In this document: piece by piece, positions 1-9,135 of the stretch
Numbering within the stretch: position 1 is the stretch's first letter
How the letters are laid out: every line of letters starts with the position of its first letter
Assembly (NCBI GenBank): GCA_015231825.1
Contig: JADGAV010000049.1
Coordinates: forward strand, 1 to 32,538
Length of the DNA stretch: 32,538 nucleotides
Reading direction: 5' to 3'
From: SAR324 cluster bacterium
GTDB lineage: Bacteria; SAR324; NAC60-12
Made by a program: the position numbers and the translations under genes
Notes under the pieces: model-generated
What the model saw: the letters and a program-made list of their open reading frames with translations, nothing else
What the model was told of the DNA's origin: nothing
The model's database searches: none

Positions 1-292
1 ATTAAACTCAAAGGAGGAACCGATACGCAGAAAAGGTTCCAAAGAGAGATTTGTTCTTTCATGTCGCAAATCAAGATTTCTATCTTTCTCCGAAATCAGT
101 CCTGGAGCAGCCTCTCTATTGGAGATGTGGGAGTCTGATTTTTAAAAAATCACCTGAAATTTTCTGTTTTCCCGTCAAAAGCGACAAAAATATATTTGAT
201 CCCAGAGTATTTTCACGATTGAGAAAGAGAAAAAGATGTGCTATTTGTCTATATTCTAGATGGATTAAAAACCCCAAATTGAGAAAAAAATC
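1..292. other. Left-edge stretch without a convincing gene
   Basis: No gene could be supported here. Two + strand frames are open from the window edge (stops at about 136-138 and 143-145), so the end of an upstream gene may be present, but neither translation is recognisable. A 6-bp inverted repeat, GGAACC at 16-21 and GGTTCC at 35-40, follows an AAGGAGG at 11-17. It has no T-run on the + strand. Confidence 0.4.
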
Positions 293-448
293 ATGTTGCC
301 TGAAGCAGTTTTTTATATTTTCATATTCCCCTGGATTTTAGTCATTGCGTCAGTTCCTGGTCTTGTCATGACCTACCTATTTGTTGGACTGGGAGTTCAA
401 CTACTGAATTTTCTCCCTGAAAAGGGTCCCAAAATGACAACCGATTAA
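293..448 (+). CDS. Possible small membrane protein, 51 aa
   Basis: This short reading frame starts with ATG and encodes a mostly hydrophobic peptide (begins MLPEAVFYIFIFPW, ends EKGPKMTTD). One or two membrane-spanning stretches cover about residues 5-42, and the tail is short and charged. It is not recognised as a known family. Upstream there is only a weak purine-rich stretch (GAGAAAAAAA), so the ribosome site is poor. A hairpin followed by T residues lies just after its stop, which fits a small independent transcript. It could still be a chance frame in AT-rich DNA. Confidence 0.35.
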   Translation: MLPEAVFYIFIFPWILVIASVPGLVMTYLFVGLGVQLLNFLPEKGPKMTTD

Positions 449-461
449 GAATGGTCTTCCA

Positions 462-500
462 GAGGCACGTTCCTTCTAAATGTGCCTTGAAAATTTTTCT
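462..500 (+). terminator. Possible Rho-independent terminator
   Basis: AGGCAC (463-468) pairs with GTGCCT (482-487), with a G-T pair extending the base, and is followed by GAAAATTTTTCTT. It lies 14 nt after the stop of the small membrane ORF and well before thiI. The stem is only 6-7 bp, so this is tentative. Confidence 0.35.
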
Positions 501-541
501 TCCATCAAAAAATAGAAATCAAGCCTCTTCATCGTGAGAAG

Positions 542-563
542 CACTGTTTGAACCGAGACAGTG
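542..563. repeat. Inverted repeat upstream of thiI
   Basis: CACTGT (542-547) and ACAGTG (558-563) form a perfect 6-bp dyad with a 10-nt spacer, about 80 bp before the thiI start. It could be an operator or a leader hairpin. No flanking T-run is present. Confidence 0.3.
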
Positions 564-641
564 TTGCATGCCGTATCGACATTCCCTGTCTTCATTTAAA
601 ATCCTGCAAAGCCAATTATTTTTTCAAACAACATATTTTTT

Positions 642-1838
642 ATGCATTCAATCATTGTCCGCTATTCCGAAATCGGGATCAAGGGAAAAAACCGTCACTT
701 ATTTGAAAATCGTCTGGTACAAAATATTCGTGCCCATTTGAAGCCTTTCGGAAAAAGCAATGTCAATCGACGATGGGGGAGGCTTGAAATCCATAGTGAC
801 GCATCAAAAGAAGATCTTACGGAGGTCCTAGCAAAAATTCCAGGTATTGCGAATTTTAGCCATGTTGTTTTTTCTCCTCTGAGTCTAAATGATATCGAGG
901 CCACTGCAAAAGAGATTGTCGGCAAAGTAGTCAACGAGTTCCGGGAAACCGCAGTCACATTCCGTGTCACCGCCAAACGCGCCAATAAAGACTTTTTTAT
1001 GATTTCAACCGAAATAGAAGCAACAATTGGAGCCGCCCTTCAGGATGCTTTTCCTCAGCTAAAAGTACAGCTCACCGATCCGATGCTTGAAGTAGGAATT
1101 GAAATCTGGGAAAAACAAGGAGTCGTCTATACCGAAAAGACCCGGGGCATTGGAGGTCTGCCGGTGGATGATCGTGAACGAGTTGTTTCCCTGATCAGCG
1201 GAGGGATTGACAGTCCTGTGGCGAGTTGGATGATCATGAAAAGGGGATGCCGCGTCATATACCTTTACTTTCACAGTTTCCCGTTTATTGGAGAACAAAC
1301 CAAAGAAAAAGTGACGGACCTGGTAAAACACCTGAGTGTTTATCAACCCGAAAGTCGCCTCTATATCGCTCCATTTGCTGAAATCCAAAAGGCCATCAAA
1401 ATGCAGACTCCGGAGAAATTAAGGACGATTCTCTACCGCCGGTTCATGAATCTGATTGCCAATCAGATTGCAAAAAAGGAGCGTGCAAGAGCAATTGTTA
1501 CCGGTGACGCGCTTTCACAAGTCGCCAGTCAAACATTAACCAATTTAAACTGCACTTCAGAAAATTCGGCTTTTCCTGTTTTGCGCCCCTTGATCGGCAT
1601 GGACAAAATTGAAATCATGGCCCTTTCACGAATGATCGGGACCTATCCGATCAGCATTCAGGATTTCCCTGACTGCTGTACCGTTTTTCAACCTGCAAAT
1701 CCTGCCACAAAAGCTTATCTTCCCGATGTTCTTGAAGCAGAAGAATCGATGGAGGATCGAAACAGGCTGGTTGATGAGGCAGTTGAAGGCTGTGAAATTT
1801 ACAATTATTATTGTCACGAGAATCGGCTCAACATTTAA
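642..1838 (+). CDS. thiI: tRNA 4-thiouridine synthetase ThiI (tRNA sulfurtransferase)
   Basis: ThiI adenylates uridine-8 of tRNA and inserts sulfur to give 4-thiouridine. In some bacteria it also passes sulfur to ThiS for thiamine synthesis. The 398-residue protein has an N-terminal ferredoxin-like/THUMP region (about 1-166) and a PP-loop ATP-pyrophosphatase domain with SGGIDS at 186-191. A DCCTVF motif at 344-349 supplies the cysteines expected near the active site. It lacks the C-terminal rhodanese domain of the 482-aa E. coli enzyme, so it is the short form and needs a separate sulfur donor. The ATG is preceded by only a weak ribosome site. larE follows 23 bp after the stop, or overlaps it if an upstream TTG is used, suggesting co-transcription. 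Confidence 0.93.
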   Translation: MHSIIVRYSEIGIKGKNRHLFENRLVQNIRAHLKPFGKSNVNRRWGRLEIHSDASKEDLTEVLAKIPGIANFSHVVFSPLSLNDIEATAKEIVGKVVNEFRETAVTFRVTAKRANKDFFMISTEIEATIGAALQDAFPQLKVQLTDPMLEVGIEIWEKQGVVYTEKTRGIGGLPVDDRERVVSLISGGIDSPVASWMIMKRGCRVIYLYFHSFPFIGEQTKEKVTDLVKHLSVYQPESRLYIAPFAEIQKAIKMQTPEKLRTILYRRFMNLIANQIAKKERARAIVTGDALSQVASQTLTNLNCTSENSAFPVLRPLIGMDKIEIMALSRMIGTYPISIQDFPDCCTVFQPANPATKAYLPDVLEAEESMEDRNRLVDEAVEGCEIYNYYCHENRLNI

Positions 1839-1861
1839 TACAATCAACGGTGCAAACACTC

Positions 1862-2710
1862 ATGTCCTCTCTAAAAGGTCCATCCCCGCTTCCTCCGGAT
1901 TTAAAGCTTAAATATGAGGCTTTACAAAAATATTTTCAGGAATTGGGCAGTGTCCTGGTTGCTTTTTCCGGAGGAGTAGACAGTTCACTCGTCGCTTTCA
2001 TCGCCCACCAGGTTCTGGGAGACCGAACACTGGCGGTCACTTCCGCCTCTGAAAGTTTGAAGCGGGATGATCTTCTTCTTACTCAACAACTTGCTGAAGA
2101 ATGGCAGTTACCACATCAAATCATTCAAACTCGAGAACTGGAAAACCCTCATTACAGAGCCAATCCCACTAATCGCTGTTACTACTGCAAAACGACACTT
2201 TTCCAGGAATTGACAAAAATTGCTCAAAGTAAAAAAATTCAATTCGTGGTCAGTGGAACCAATTCAGACGATTTGGAAGACCATCGTCCCGGCCTGGTGG
2301 CTGCTCAAGAACACAAAGTGCGAACCCCTCTGGCCGACTGTCAATTCAGCAAGGCCGAGATCCGTCAACTGGCATCATACCTTGGACTGAACAATGCCCA
2401 AAAGCCTCAGGCGGCGTGCCTTTCAAGCAGAATTCCCTATGGGACTGCGGTTTCCAGGGAAAACCTGACGCAAATTGAACGGGCAGAAAAGATTTTGCTG
2501 CGTCTCGGCTTCAGCCAATGCCGCGTGCGCCACCATGATACGATAGCCAGAATCGAAATCTTGACAGACGATTTTGAAAAAGCCATTCAATTGAGAGAAC
2601 AGATCGAGGAACGTTTTAAAGCATGCGGTTATCACTATGTCACTCTAGATCTTGGTGGGTTTCGTTCCGGGTCATTGAATGAAATTCTCCCTGAGAAAAA
2701 GCAGGAATAA
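1862..2710 (+). CDS. larE: LarE-type ATP-dependent sulfur transferase
   Basis: LarE provides sulfur to build the nickel-pincer nucleotide cofactor of lactate racemase and related enzymes. The 282-aa protein has the PP-loop FSGGVDSS at 35-42 and the conserved ACLSSRIPYG segment at 185-194. Three cysteines stand out: C106 and C109 in a CYYC motif, and C186. Known LarE proteins are of two kinds: a single sacrificial cysteine, or three cysteines holding a [4Fe-4S] cluster that carries extra sulfur. The pattern here fits the second kind. I chose the ATG at 1862 because the protein then has normal LarE length. An in-frame TTG at 1811 would extend it into thiI. LarB and LarC are not in the window, so the cofactor assignment rests on homology. 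Confidence 0.88.
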   Translation: MSSLKGPSPLPPDLKLKYEALQKYFQELGSVLVAFSGGVDSSLVAFIAHQVLGDRTLAVTSASESLKRDDLLLTQQLAEEWQLPHQIIQTRELENPHYRANPTNRCYYCKTTLFQELTKIAQSKKIQFVVSGTNSDDLEDHRPGLVAAQEHKVRTPLADCQFSKAEIRQLASYLGLNNAQKPQAACLSSRIPYGTAVSRENLTQIERAEKILLRLGFSQCRVRHHDTIARIEILTDDFEKAIQLREQIEERFKACGYHYVTLDLGGFRSGSLNEILPEKKQE

Positions 2711-2821
2711 TTCTGTTTATCGTGCTTGTTTCAAGTTGGTCTATTATTTGCTTTTGAACATGAAATAACTTATACACTTAAATAAGTAACAAGAGTTTCG
2801 GTTTACAAGAAGAGAAGTCTC

Positions 2822-5029
2822 ATGTCTGACAAGCCCGGAGCCCTGCTCCAAAAGCTCACCCAAAATCAGTTCAGCCGGATTACTATCGGATCGTTGCTGG
2901 ATATGCTAACCAAAGAAGTTCCAGCAGCATGGAAATTGCTCAATATCAATGTGGACCGTTACAAGCAGGTTCCCAGCGTCGTATCCGCACTTCCCGAGAC
3001 CAGAGATCTCAACGCCGTATATCAGGGAATCAACGAAATATTCCCTACCTTTCCATTTGTTGCTTCCAGTCAGTTAAAAAGCCAACCCAGTTATTTTGCG
3101 GCCGGTCAGCAGATCCTGATTGCTGCATTGGGAAGCACCGTGGCTCAATACATAATCCAAAAACCGAAACTGTCCCTGTTTCTCAAAAACATTGATCTAT
3201 CGGTCGATATCGGCAAATCGAGTGCCAAAGGTGCGAAAGACAGCGGGTACTTGCCTAAACTGATCCACGGTGACCTGATTCTGATCGCTAAAGGTCTGCA
3301 GCTGAAGCCAAGCCAACATCGATACGAACTGGTTGAATCCTATTATTCCCTGCGCGGTTTAATGCAGTTTTTTCTTCGCTACTATTTCGACTTAGTGATT
3401 GAGTCTGAATCAGATGAGGTTGCACAACATATTGACGACATTTTTCTTAATTTTTTCAATAATTTGCACCTTCAGGAAAACCAGTATTGGAAAAGTTTTG
3501 AAAATGGACAAAAAATCAAGGCTCAAGTCGAATATACCATTGCCAAGGATGCTCCTGCAACGAGACATCCCGTGCTGCGAAATCCCTTTTTTGATCAGAT
3601 CAATGCGCTCCATCCAATCGTACACGACGGGGGATCCCGCAAAATGACCCTGTCCTCGAAAAAACTGTTGGATGAGCAACTGTCAGCCTATCATTCTCTT
3701 TCCCAGAAAAAAGCGGCTTTGTTTCTGAGAGTACTGACGGGCTCAAAAGCCCCAAGCTACCCAAGATACCTGCTGGCACAGACCCTCAAATCAGAGCCAA
3801 AAAAACTGCTCCTAATCCAGGAAGCTATTGAGACCTCCATGGGAAACAACCCCGTTTCTGTCCAACTCCTGCAAATCATGGCGCCCATCACTCAAAAGCT
3901 TGCGCCCAAGCCAAAGCCCAAGCCTCAATCAAAGCCCAAGGTTTTTCTGGACGAAACCGACAAACGTCGTATGACGGCGGAAAAAAACATCGAGGACCGG
4001 GCTCATATTGCCGCCTATACCAGTGAGCAGTTGGAAGGTCATTTTAAAAACTATCTGGACAAGCTCTATGATCGAGTCAAGAAAAAAGGAGCACTAACTC
4101 AGGACGGAATCAAAGATTACCTGTCCCGGTTTAATAAAGACGCTGTGGAAATCGTTCAGCGGCCCCGCATCACTGTTGAAGAGAAAACCGTGTTTGAGGA
4201 GTCTATCGATGAAACTCTTATGGAAATGGGAGGACAGCTTTCTGAAGATGAAGTGAAGGAATATCAGGAAGGGGTGCATGAAGCGCTTGAAAATCTTGAA
4301 AATATGGATGTGGTGGAACGGGTAAAACAAATTGAAATGGTGGGCGATGTCCTGAGTGCAGCGGCCGATATGTCGGACCGAAAAAAAGAAGCAGAAGACC
4401 ACGAACAAATTTACAACAATGCCCTCGCCCAGGAAATCCAAATTGATGACGATCCGGCCCATGTTGTGACGATTGAAAAATTTCTCAGTCAACCCATCCC
4501 GACCAATGAGAAAATGAAATACCTAATGACTCATATTCCAAAAACATTGAGCATTGAGACACATACAATTATTGACGAAAAACAGCAGCACTGCGCCCAG
4601 GATTCTTCGAATCCTGTTTCAATATACAAAGGCAATACACTGCTGACCAAGGCATTGACGCGATTGATGTTTCCGCAAAACAATTTTAAAGAACTTCTTC
4701 AACAGGAAATTATCCCTATTCTTCCAGACAAAAATGCACCCAAAATCTCTGTCCGTGATTTTTTCACTTTTCCATTTGCAGAAAAAAAAGGACCGTCCGA
4801 TGACGCCTGGTTTGAGCAGCATGTTTATTATTTGAAAATGGCAAACGGGGAAGGACTTTTAGGTGAAGATGATATGAATAGTCTGGTCGAAAATGTAGAC
4901 AATTTCCCAACACTAGAATACAAAAAATATTTCAGCATTGTTCGAAAGGAAAAGTTCGAAGATACGACCTTCATGGCGGTCTATTGTCTTTGGCAAAATA
5001 ATGGACTGGACAAACTGAGAAGCAGCTAG
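2822..5029 (+). CDS. Hypothetical protein, 735 aa, soluble, family not recognised
   Basis: I do not recognise this protein. It starts at an ATG preceded by AGAAGAGAAG. It has no signal peptide and no clear membrane segment, so it is probably cytoplasmic. The N-terminal part (about 1-355) is mixed helical sequence. A proline-lysine linker (KPKPKPQSKPK) lies at about residues 361-371. A strongly charged, Glu-rich and probably helical middle follows (about 375-540), then a globular-looking C-terminal part. The linker suggests two separately folding halves. It stands alone, 111 bp after larE and 247 bp before the MFS gene, without a partner that hints at a role. Length, regular codon use and absence of interruptions support a real gene. 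Confidence 0.75.
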   Translation: MSDKPGALLQKLTQNQFSRITIGSLLDMLTKEVPAAWKLLNINVDRYKQVPSVVSALPETRDLNAVYQGINEIFPTFPFVASSQLKSQPSYFAAGQQILIAALGSTVAQYIIQKPKLSLFLKNIDLSVDIGKSSAKGAKDSGYLPKLIHGDLILIAKGLQLKPSQHRYELVESYYSLRGLMQFFLRYYFDLVIESESDEVAQHIDDIFLNFFNNLHLQENQYWKSFENGQKIKAQVEYTIAKDAPATRHPVLRNPFFDQINALHPIVHDGGSRKMTLSSKKLLDEQLSAYHSLSQKKAALFLRVLTGSKAPSYPRYLLAQTLKSEPKKLLLIQEAIETSMGNNPVSVQLLQIMAPITQKLAPKPKPKPQSKPKVFLDETDKRRMTAEKNIEDRAHIAAYTSEQLEGHFKNYLDKLYDRVKKKGALTQDGIKDYLSRFNKDAVEIVQRPRITVEEKTVFEESIDETLMEMGGQLSEDEVKEYQEGVHEALENLENMDVVERVKQIEMVGDVLSAAADMSDRKKEAEDHEQIYNNALAQEIQIDDDPAHVVTIEKFLSQPIPTNEKMKYLMTHIPKTLSIETHTIIDEKQQHCAQDSSNPVSIYKGNTLLTKALTRLMFPQNNFKELLQQEIIPILPDKNAPKISVRDFFTFPFAEKKGPSDDAWFEQHVYYLKMANGEGLLGEDDMNSLVENVDNFPTLEYKKYFSIVRKEKFEDTTFMAVYCLWQNNGLDKLRSS

Positions 5030-5265
5030 AGAGTCATTTCTGTCTGCCATCCGCCCTCATACGAGCAATTCCGATATTCATTTATACCCTTCCCTATTCT
5101 GACAAAAAGCTTCTGCTGAAGCACCAAAAACCGGGCCTGTCCGAAGCACCGCAAAATAAAAGTTAATTTGTTTCTATCCTGTTTCTCTGGTAATAAACGT
5201 CATTCTATCGTCGTACTGCTGAACTTGAAAACACGATGAGGGATGGATCACACACGCTCATTTTT

Positions 5266-5271
5266 AGGAGG
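5266..5271 (+). promoter_or_regulatory. Strong ribosome binding site that fixes a TTG start
   Basis: A perfect AGGAGG lies 5 nt before the TTG at 5277. The next in-frame ATG (5325) is inside the first membrane segment, so the TTG start is preferred. Confidence 0.7.
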
Positions 5272-5276
5272 TCTGC

Positions 5277-6455
5277 TTGTTTAACAGAAACATAATTGTT
5301 TTAGGTTTGAGTCAAGCCTGCGCTATGTCCGGTGCACCAATGGTCATCCTTTTGGGAGGAATTATCGGAGGAAAATTAGCGCCCTATCCTTCCTGGGCGA
5401 CACTGCCGATTGCCATTATGATTGTCGGAGTGGCAACATTTACGGTTCCGGCATCTTTTATTATGAAAAAAATCGGACGCCGCTACGGCTTTATGTCGGC
5501 CATTGGAGTCGCAGCAATTGCCGCTCTTGGTGGGGCATACGCAATCCATATAGAGAGTTTTCTGTTATTTTGCATCGCGATACTTTTCATGGGAGGCAAT
5601 ATCGCATTCATTCAGCAATACCGATTTGCAGCTGTCGAAAGCGTGGATCCTTCCTATGCAGGAAAAGCAATTTCATTTGTCCTGCTCTGCGGTATCGTCG
5701 GCGGGTTTATCGGACCAGAAGTTGGAAAGCGTGGAAAAGATTTATTGGAATATGGGGAATACACGGGATCATTTGTCGGTATAAGCGCTCTCTACCTGCT
5801 CACCGCGGTGATGCTGTTTTTTTTTCAGGATATCAAACCCAAGCAAACTCATATCAAAGGAGGTGAAGAAGAACGCCCATTATGGTCAATAGTGGTCCAG
5901 CCACTCTATTTCACCGCAATCCTCGGTGCCGCAATCGGGTATGGGACAATGAGCCTTATTATGACGGCAACTCCGATCAGTATGCATGTGATGGATGGTT
6001 ATTCTCTCAAAGAAACCGCATGGGTGATTCAGAGTCATGTTGTTGCCATGTATCTTCCTTCTTTGTTCACAGGCCAACTGGTGCAGCGTTTCGGCGTACT
6101 CAAAATCATGATGACCGGAGTACTGCTTTTATTTATCTGCCTCGGCATCGCACTGCTCCATGAACATCTGATACATTACTGGGGATCTCTGGTCTTGCTG
6201 GGAGTCGGATGGAATTTTTTATTTGTGGGAGGTACCATATTACTGACCCAGAATTACCGCCCGGTGGAACGTTTCAAAGCACAAGCAACCAATGATTTTC
6301 TTGTTTTTGGGATACAGGCATTCACCTCTCTATCGGCAGGAACCCTCATCTACCTGGCAGGCTGGAACATCTTGATTCTGATCCCACTGCCAGTTTTGTC
6401 GATGCTGCTCTTCATTCTGTTAATTCGCAACAAAGCAACAAAAGTAGCCTTATAA
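5277..6455 (+). CDS. Major facilitator superfamily transporter
   Basis: This 392-aa inner-membrane protein has about twelve hydrophobic segments in two halves. The halves are separated by a charged cytoplasmic loop near residues 188-203 (KPKQTHIKGGEEERP). After the second segment it carries a loop of MFS motif-A type (KKIGRRYGF). Sequence alone does not reveal the substrate; the family moves sugars, drugs, organic acids and other small molecules with protons. The start is a TTG set by the AGGAGG upstream. The histidine phosphatase gene begins 25 bp after the stop, so the two are likely co-transcribed. The 247 bp before the gene hold a repeated GAAGCACC (5118-5125 and in 5150-5165) but no clear promoter. 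Confidence 0.85.
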   Translation: MFNRNIIVLGLSQACAMSGAPMVILLGGIIGGKLAPYPSWATLPIAIMIVGVATFTVPASFIMKKIGRRYGFMSAIGVAAIAALGGAYAIHIESFLLFCIAILFMGGNIAFIQQYRFAAVESVDPSYAGKAISFVLLCGIVGGFIGPEVGKRGKDLLEYGEYTGSFVGISALYLLTAVMLFFFQDIKPKQTHIKGGEEERPLWSIVVQPLYFTAILGAAIGYGTMSLIMTATPISMHVMDGYSLKETAWVIQSHVVAMYLPSLFTGQLVQRFGVLKIMMTGVLLLFICLGIALLHEHLIHYWGSLVLLGVGWNFLFVGGTILLTQNYRPVERFKAQATNDFLVFGIQAFTSLSAGTLIYLAGWNILILIPLPVLSMLLFILLIRNKATKVAL

Positions 6456-6480
6456 TGAGATTCGATGTAGTAGGAAATTT

Positions 6481-7110
6481 ATGGAAAAAACAACACTGAT
6501 TTTTGTACGTCATGGAGAAACGGAATGGAACGTCCAGGGGAAATGGCAAGGGCACCTGGATAGTCCATTGACAGAAAAAGGTCTTAAACAGACCTTTGCC
6601 ATGGGACAACGCTTCAGGAATATTCACTGCGATCAGCTTTACAGCAGTGACCTCAGCAGGGCCTATCAAACGGCAAAACCAATTTCAGAGGTTACGGGAC
6701 AGCATATCATCACCAGTCCTGATCTCCGGGAAAAAAACCTTGGAATTTTTGAAGGACTAACCAATGAAACGATGAAGTTGCGTTATCCGGAAGAATATGA
6801 ACAGTTTCACAAGTTCAATCCCGATTTCGCAGTTCCAGGGTCAGAAAGTATCCAGGAATTTTACGATCGATCTGTGGCAACCATCCGAAATCTGGCTGAA
6901 AAGCATCTTCACCAAACCACTGTCATGGTCACGCATGGAGGATTTCTCGCAAATCTATTCCGTTTTATTTTCAATCTTCCCATTGAAATTCCCAGACGCT
7001 TTGCTATACCCAATACCAGCCTGAATACCATTAGCTACAGCGCAGGATTCTGGCGTATGGAAAGCTGGGGTGATGTTGCCCATTTGGAAGGACTATCATC
7101 ACCAGTCTGA
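6481..7110 (+). CDS. Histidine phosphatase family protein (phosphoglycerate mutase/CobC-like)
   Basis: A cytoplasmic phosphatase of the RHG superfamily, 209 aa. The signature VRHGETEWN gives the phosphohistidine nucleophile H11 with R10. R60 in SSDLSRAYQTA, E84 in LREKNLGIFEG and H152 in THGG complete the expected active site. Length and motif order match broad-specificity GpmB/PhoE-like phosphatases and alpha-ribazole phosphatases. No cobalamin genes are nearby, so a CobC role is not supported. AGGA lies 6 nt before the ATG. It follows the MFS gene closely and is probably the last gene of that transcript. Confidence 0.88.
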   Translation: MEKTTLIFVRHGETEWNVQGKWQGHLDSPLTEKGLKQTFAMGQRFRNIHCDQLYSSDLSRAYQTAKPISEVTGQHIITSPDLREKNLGIFEGLTNETMKLRYPEEYEQFHKFNPDFAVPGSESIQEFYDRSVATIRNLAEKHLHQTTVMVTHGGFLANLFRFIFNLPIEIPRRFAIPNTSLNTISYSAGFWRMESWGDVAHLEGLSSPV

Positions 7111-7204
7111 AATTCTGAGCCTTTGAAAAAAGTCGGTCGAGCATCCTGATTTTAATGCGGTCCCGCCAGACCATGAAATGCTGCACCCAATTCAGCCTCC
7201 ACTC

Positions 7205-9121
7205 ATGGGTCATTTGAAAAAACATTGCCTGATTTTCATCATAACAATAACGACTGCTCTTTCGTCAGCAGCGGAAGCTGTCATTCTAATGGAAAGCAGC
7301 ATCGGATTCAGTGACACCTTTCAAGTCAGAAAATGGACGCCTTTTTCAGTAACACTTGAAAACCGCGGAAAACTGATTTATGGGACTCTTCAAATTGTTG
7401 TGCGCTCAGGGAATGAGTATAAAAAGAATTTAGCGGAATCCGTCTATCAACAGAAAGTGGAACTTCCTGCAAATTCGAGAAAAAAATACCAATTTACATT
7501 ATTCATCCCCTCCTCTGTTCATCCTCTCAAAATCAATTTGCTGGAAAATGGAAAAAACCTCCGTGAGGAGACTTTTTCATTGAAGCACCATTTCACAGAA
7601 AAAAGCATGGTGCTCATTTTAGGAGAAAAAGGGAATTCCTATCTTTTCAAGCAACCTGCTGATTTCAGTAAACCTTTGTCTGTTCGCTCTCAAGAACTTC
7701 CAGAGTCCTGGTTTGGGTATGACGGAGTTGATTCCGTCGTTCTTCAGGATAGCGTGCTTAAAAATTTAAACAAACCGCAATTGGAGGCACTCGCACAATG
7801 GATTCAGAATGGTGGGTTTTTGATCCTCAGTGGAGGAATCAATTACAGTATTTTTGCAGATGAAAAGATAAAAAATCTCGTATCCATTGAAGTTTTGGGA
7901 CTGAAGCGAGTCTCTCGCCTGGACGCGCTTCAGGAATTTTCCGGACATGCTTTTGAATCAAAATCTCCATTTTTGATTTTGGAAACAAGGATCCCTGGAT
8001 CTCAGCCATTATTGACAGAAAATGAAATCCCTTTGGTTGCTGAGAAAACTTCTGGTGCAGGCAGAATTTTGTTTTTATCATTTGATTTTCAATCCTCTCT
8101 TTTCCAGGGTTGGTCGGGAAACGCCTATTTTTGGGACTGGTTGAAAAAATTTCAACCGCCTCAGGAACCTTCTTTTATCAAGCTCAAAGAAAGAGACATA
8201 CTCCATGCTTTGGTAACATCAATATCAGCGGAATTTCCCGCCTCTTCCCTGATTTTTCTGTTTTTTATTCTTTATGGCCTTGCCGCCCGATTCTTTTTTA
8301 TGAAAATTCAAAACGGGCAGAGGCAGAATATTCTAATTTCAGGCGTTTTTGGATCCTGTATTCTGGGAAGCATCATCTATTTCAATTTTGCTCATCTGAA
8401 TGAAGTTCAACACAGTCGTTTCACCCTTCTGTCCAAACACGGCCAATCCCGTTCTGTTCACGCACAGCAGTGGGTTGCAGTCTATTCGTTTTCCGAAACA
8501 ACGGATTACATTGAAACAGAAATTCAACCCTTCCGCCTGCTTGAATCCGGGTATTCAAAAGATTTGAAAAGCGAGCCATTTGTTCTGGAGGAAGAAAACC
8601 AGCAACAAAGGCTGCATCTTCCGACACGAAGGTGGTCTCATCAATTTTTAAAGACAAAATCCTCACACCAGCAAACGCTGGATGCACTCGTCTCAGGAGA
8701 TGGTGAAAATCTAAAAATTGTGATAGAAAACCAGACTTCATTCGACATCAAGAATGGACTGATTTATTATTTGAAGCGCCTGATTCGCATTGGAACTATC
8801 CCTTCAAAGAAAAGAAAAATTATTGAATTCAAAACAAATCAAATCAACCAATATGAAATCTTGAAAGCAGATACGATAGGTACCATGGCCAGCGCTCTAA
8901 TGCCTCAAAACGCTCATGGATTTTTTAATAAGTTTCAAAGAAACCTCATGGAAAGGATTCTCGACTCATTGTGGACCAATTACTCGCCAAAAAAGGATAG
9001 CGTTTTGCTGATCGGATGGATAAAACCGGATTCAGGGAAAACTGGAAAAGAAATGTCCGGAGTTCATCTTGATCAGATCGCCATGCTGGAATGGGAAATT
9101 CGGCCCATTCCTTCCCCCTGA
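7205..9121 (+). CDS. Secreted/membrane protein of the MoxR cluster with GATase-like segment
   Basis: A 638-aa protein with an N-terminal signal sequence (MGHLKKHCLIFIITITTALS) and a likely cleavage around SSAAEA. An extracytoplasmic region follows. Within it, WIQNGGFLILSGG resembles the class-I glutamine-amidotransferase-like fold seen in proteins of MoxR/vWA clusters, but no catalytic triad is obvious. Two hydrophobic segments lie at about 343-365 and 376-395, then a soluble C-terminal part. I took the ATG at 7205 because it gives a normal signal peptide; an in-frame ATG at 7178 would add nine residues. It opens the cluster and is followed closely by the six-TM gene. The exact family is not recognised, and a role in the envelope is inferred. 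Confidence 0.7.
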   Translation: MGHLKKHCLIFIITITTALSSAAEAVILMESSIGFSDTFQVRKWTPFSVTLENRGKLIYGTLQIVVRSGNEYKKNLAESVYQQKVELPANSRKKYQFTLFIPSSVHPLKINLLENGKNLREETFSLKHHFTEKSMVLILGEKGNSYLFKQPADFSKPLSVRSQELPESWFGYDGVDSVVLQDSVLKNLNKPQLEALAQWIQNGGFLILSGGINYSIFADEKIKNLVSIEVLGLKRVSRLDALQEFSGHAFESKSPFLILETRIPGSQPLLTENEIPLVAEKTSGAGRILFLSFDFQSSLFQGWSGNAYFWDWLKKFQPPQEPSFIKLKERDILHALVTSISAEFPASSLIFLFFILYGLAARFFFMKIQNGQRQNILISGVFGSCILGSIIYFNFAHLNEVQHSRFTLLSKHGQSRSVHAQQWVAVYSFSETTDYIETEIQPFRLLESGYSKDLKSEPFVLEEENQQQRLHLPTRRWSHQFLKTKSSHQQTLDALVSGDGENLKIVIENQTSFDIKNGLIYYLKRLIRIGTIPSKKRKIIEFKTNQINQYEILKADTIGTMASALMPQNAHGFFNKFQRNLMERILDSLWTNYSPKKDSVLLIGWIKPDSGKTGKEMSGVHLDQIAMLEWEIRPIPSP

Positions 9122-9135
9122 ACCAAAGTGCAGGA

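Noticed and set aside
51..341. 96-aa + strand frame at the left end
   Set aside because: Starts at TTG without a ribosome site, has no recognisable domain, and overlaps the more plausible 51-aa membrane frame.
5109..5122. Hairpin GCTTC-TGCT-GAAGC with a T-run on the - strand
   Set aside because: No - strand gene lies upstream to terminate; a 5-bp stem is likely by chance.
6481..7110. Naming the histidine phosphatase cobC or gpmA
   Set aside because: The motifs only support the superfamily, and no cobalamin or glycolysis neighbours are present.
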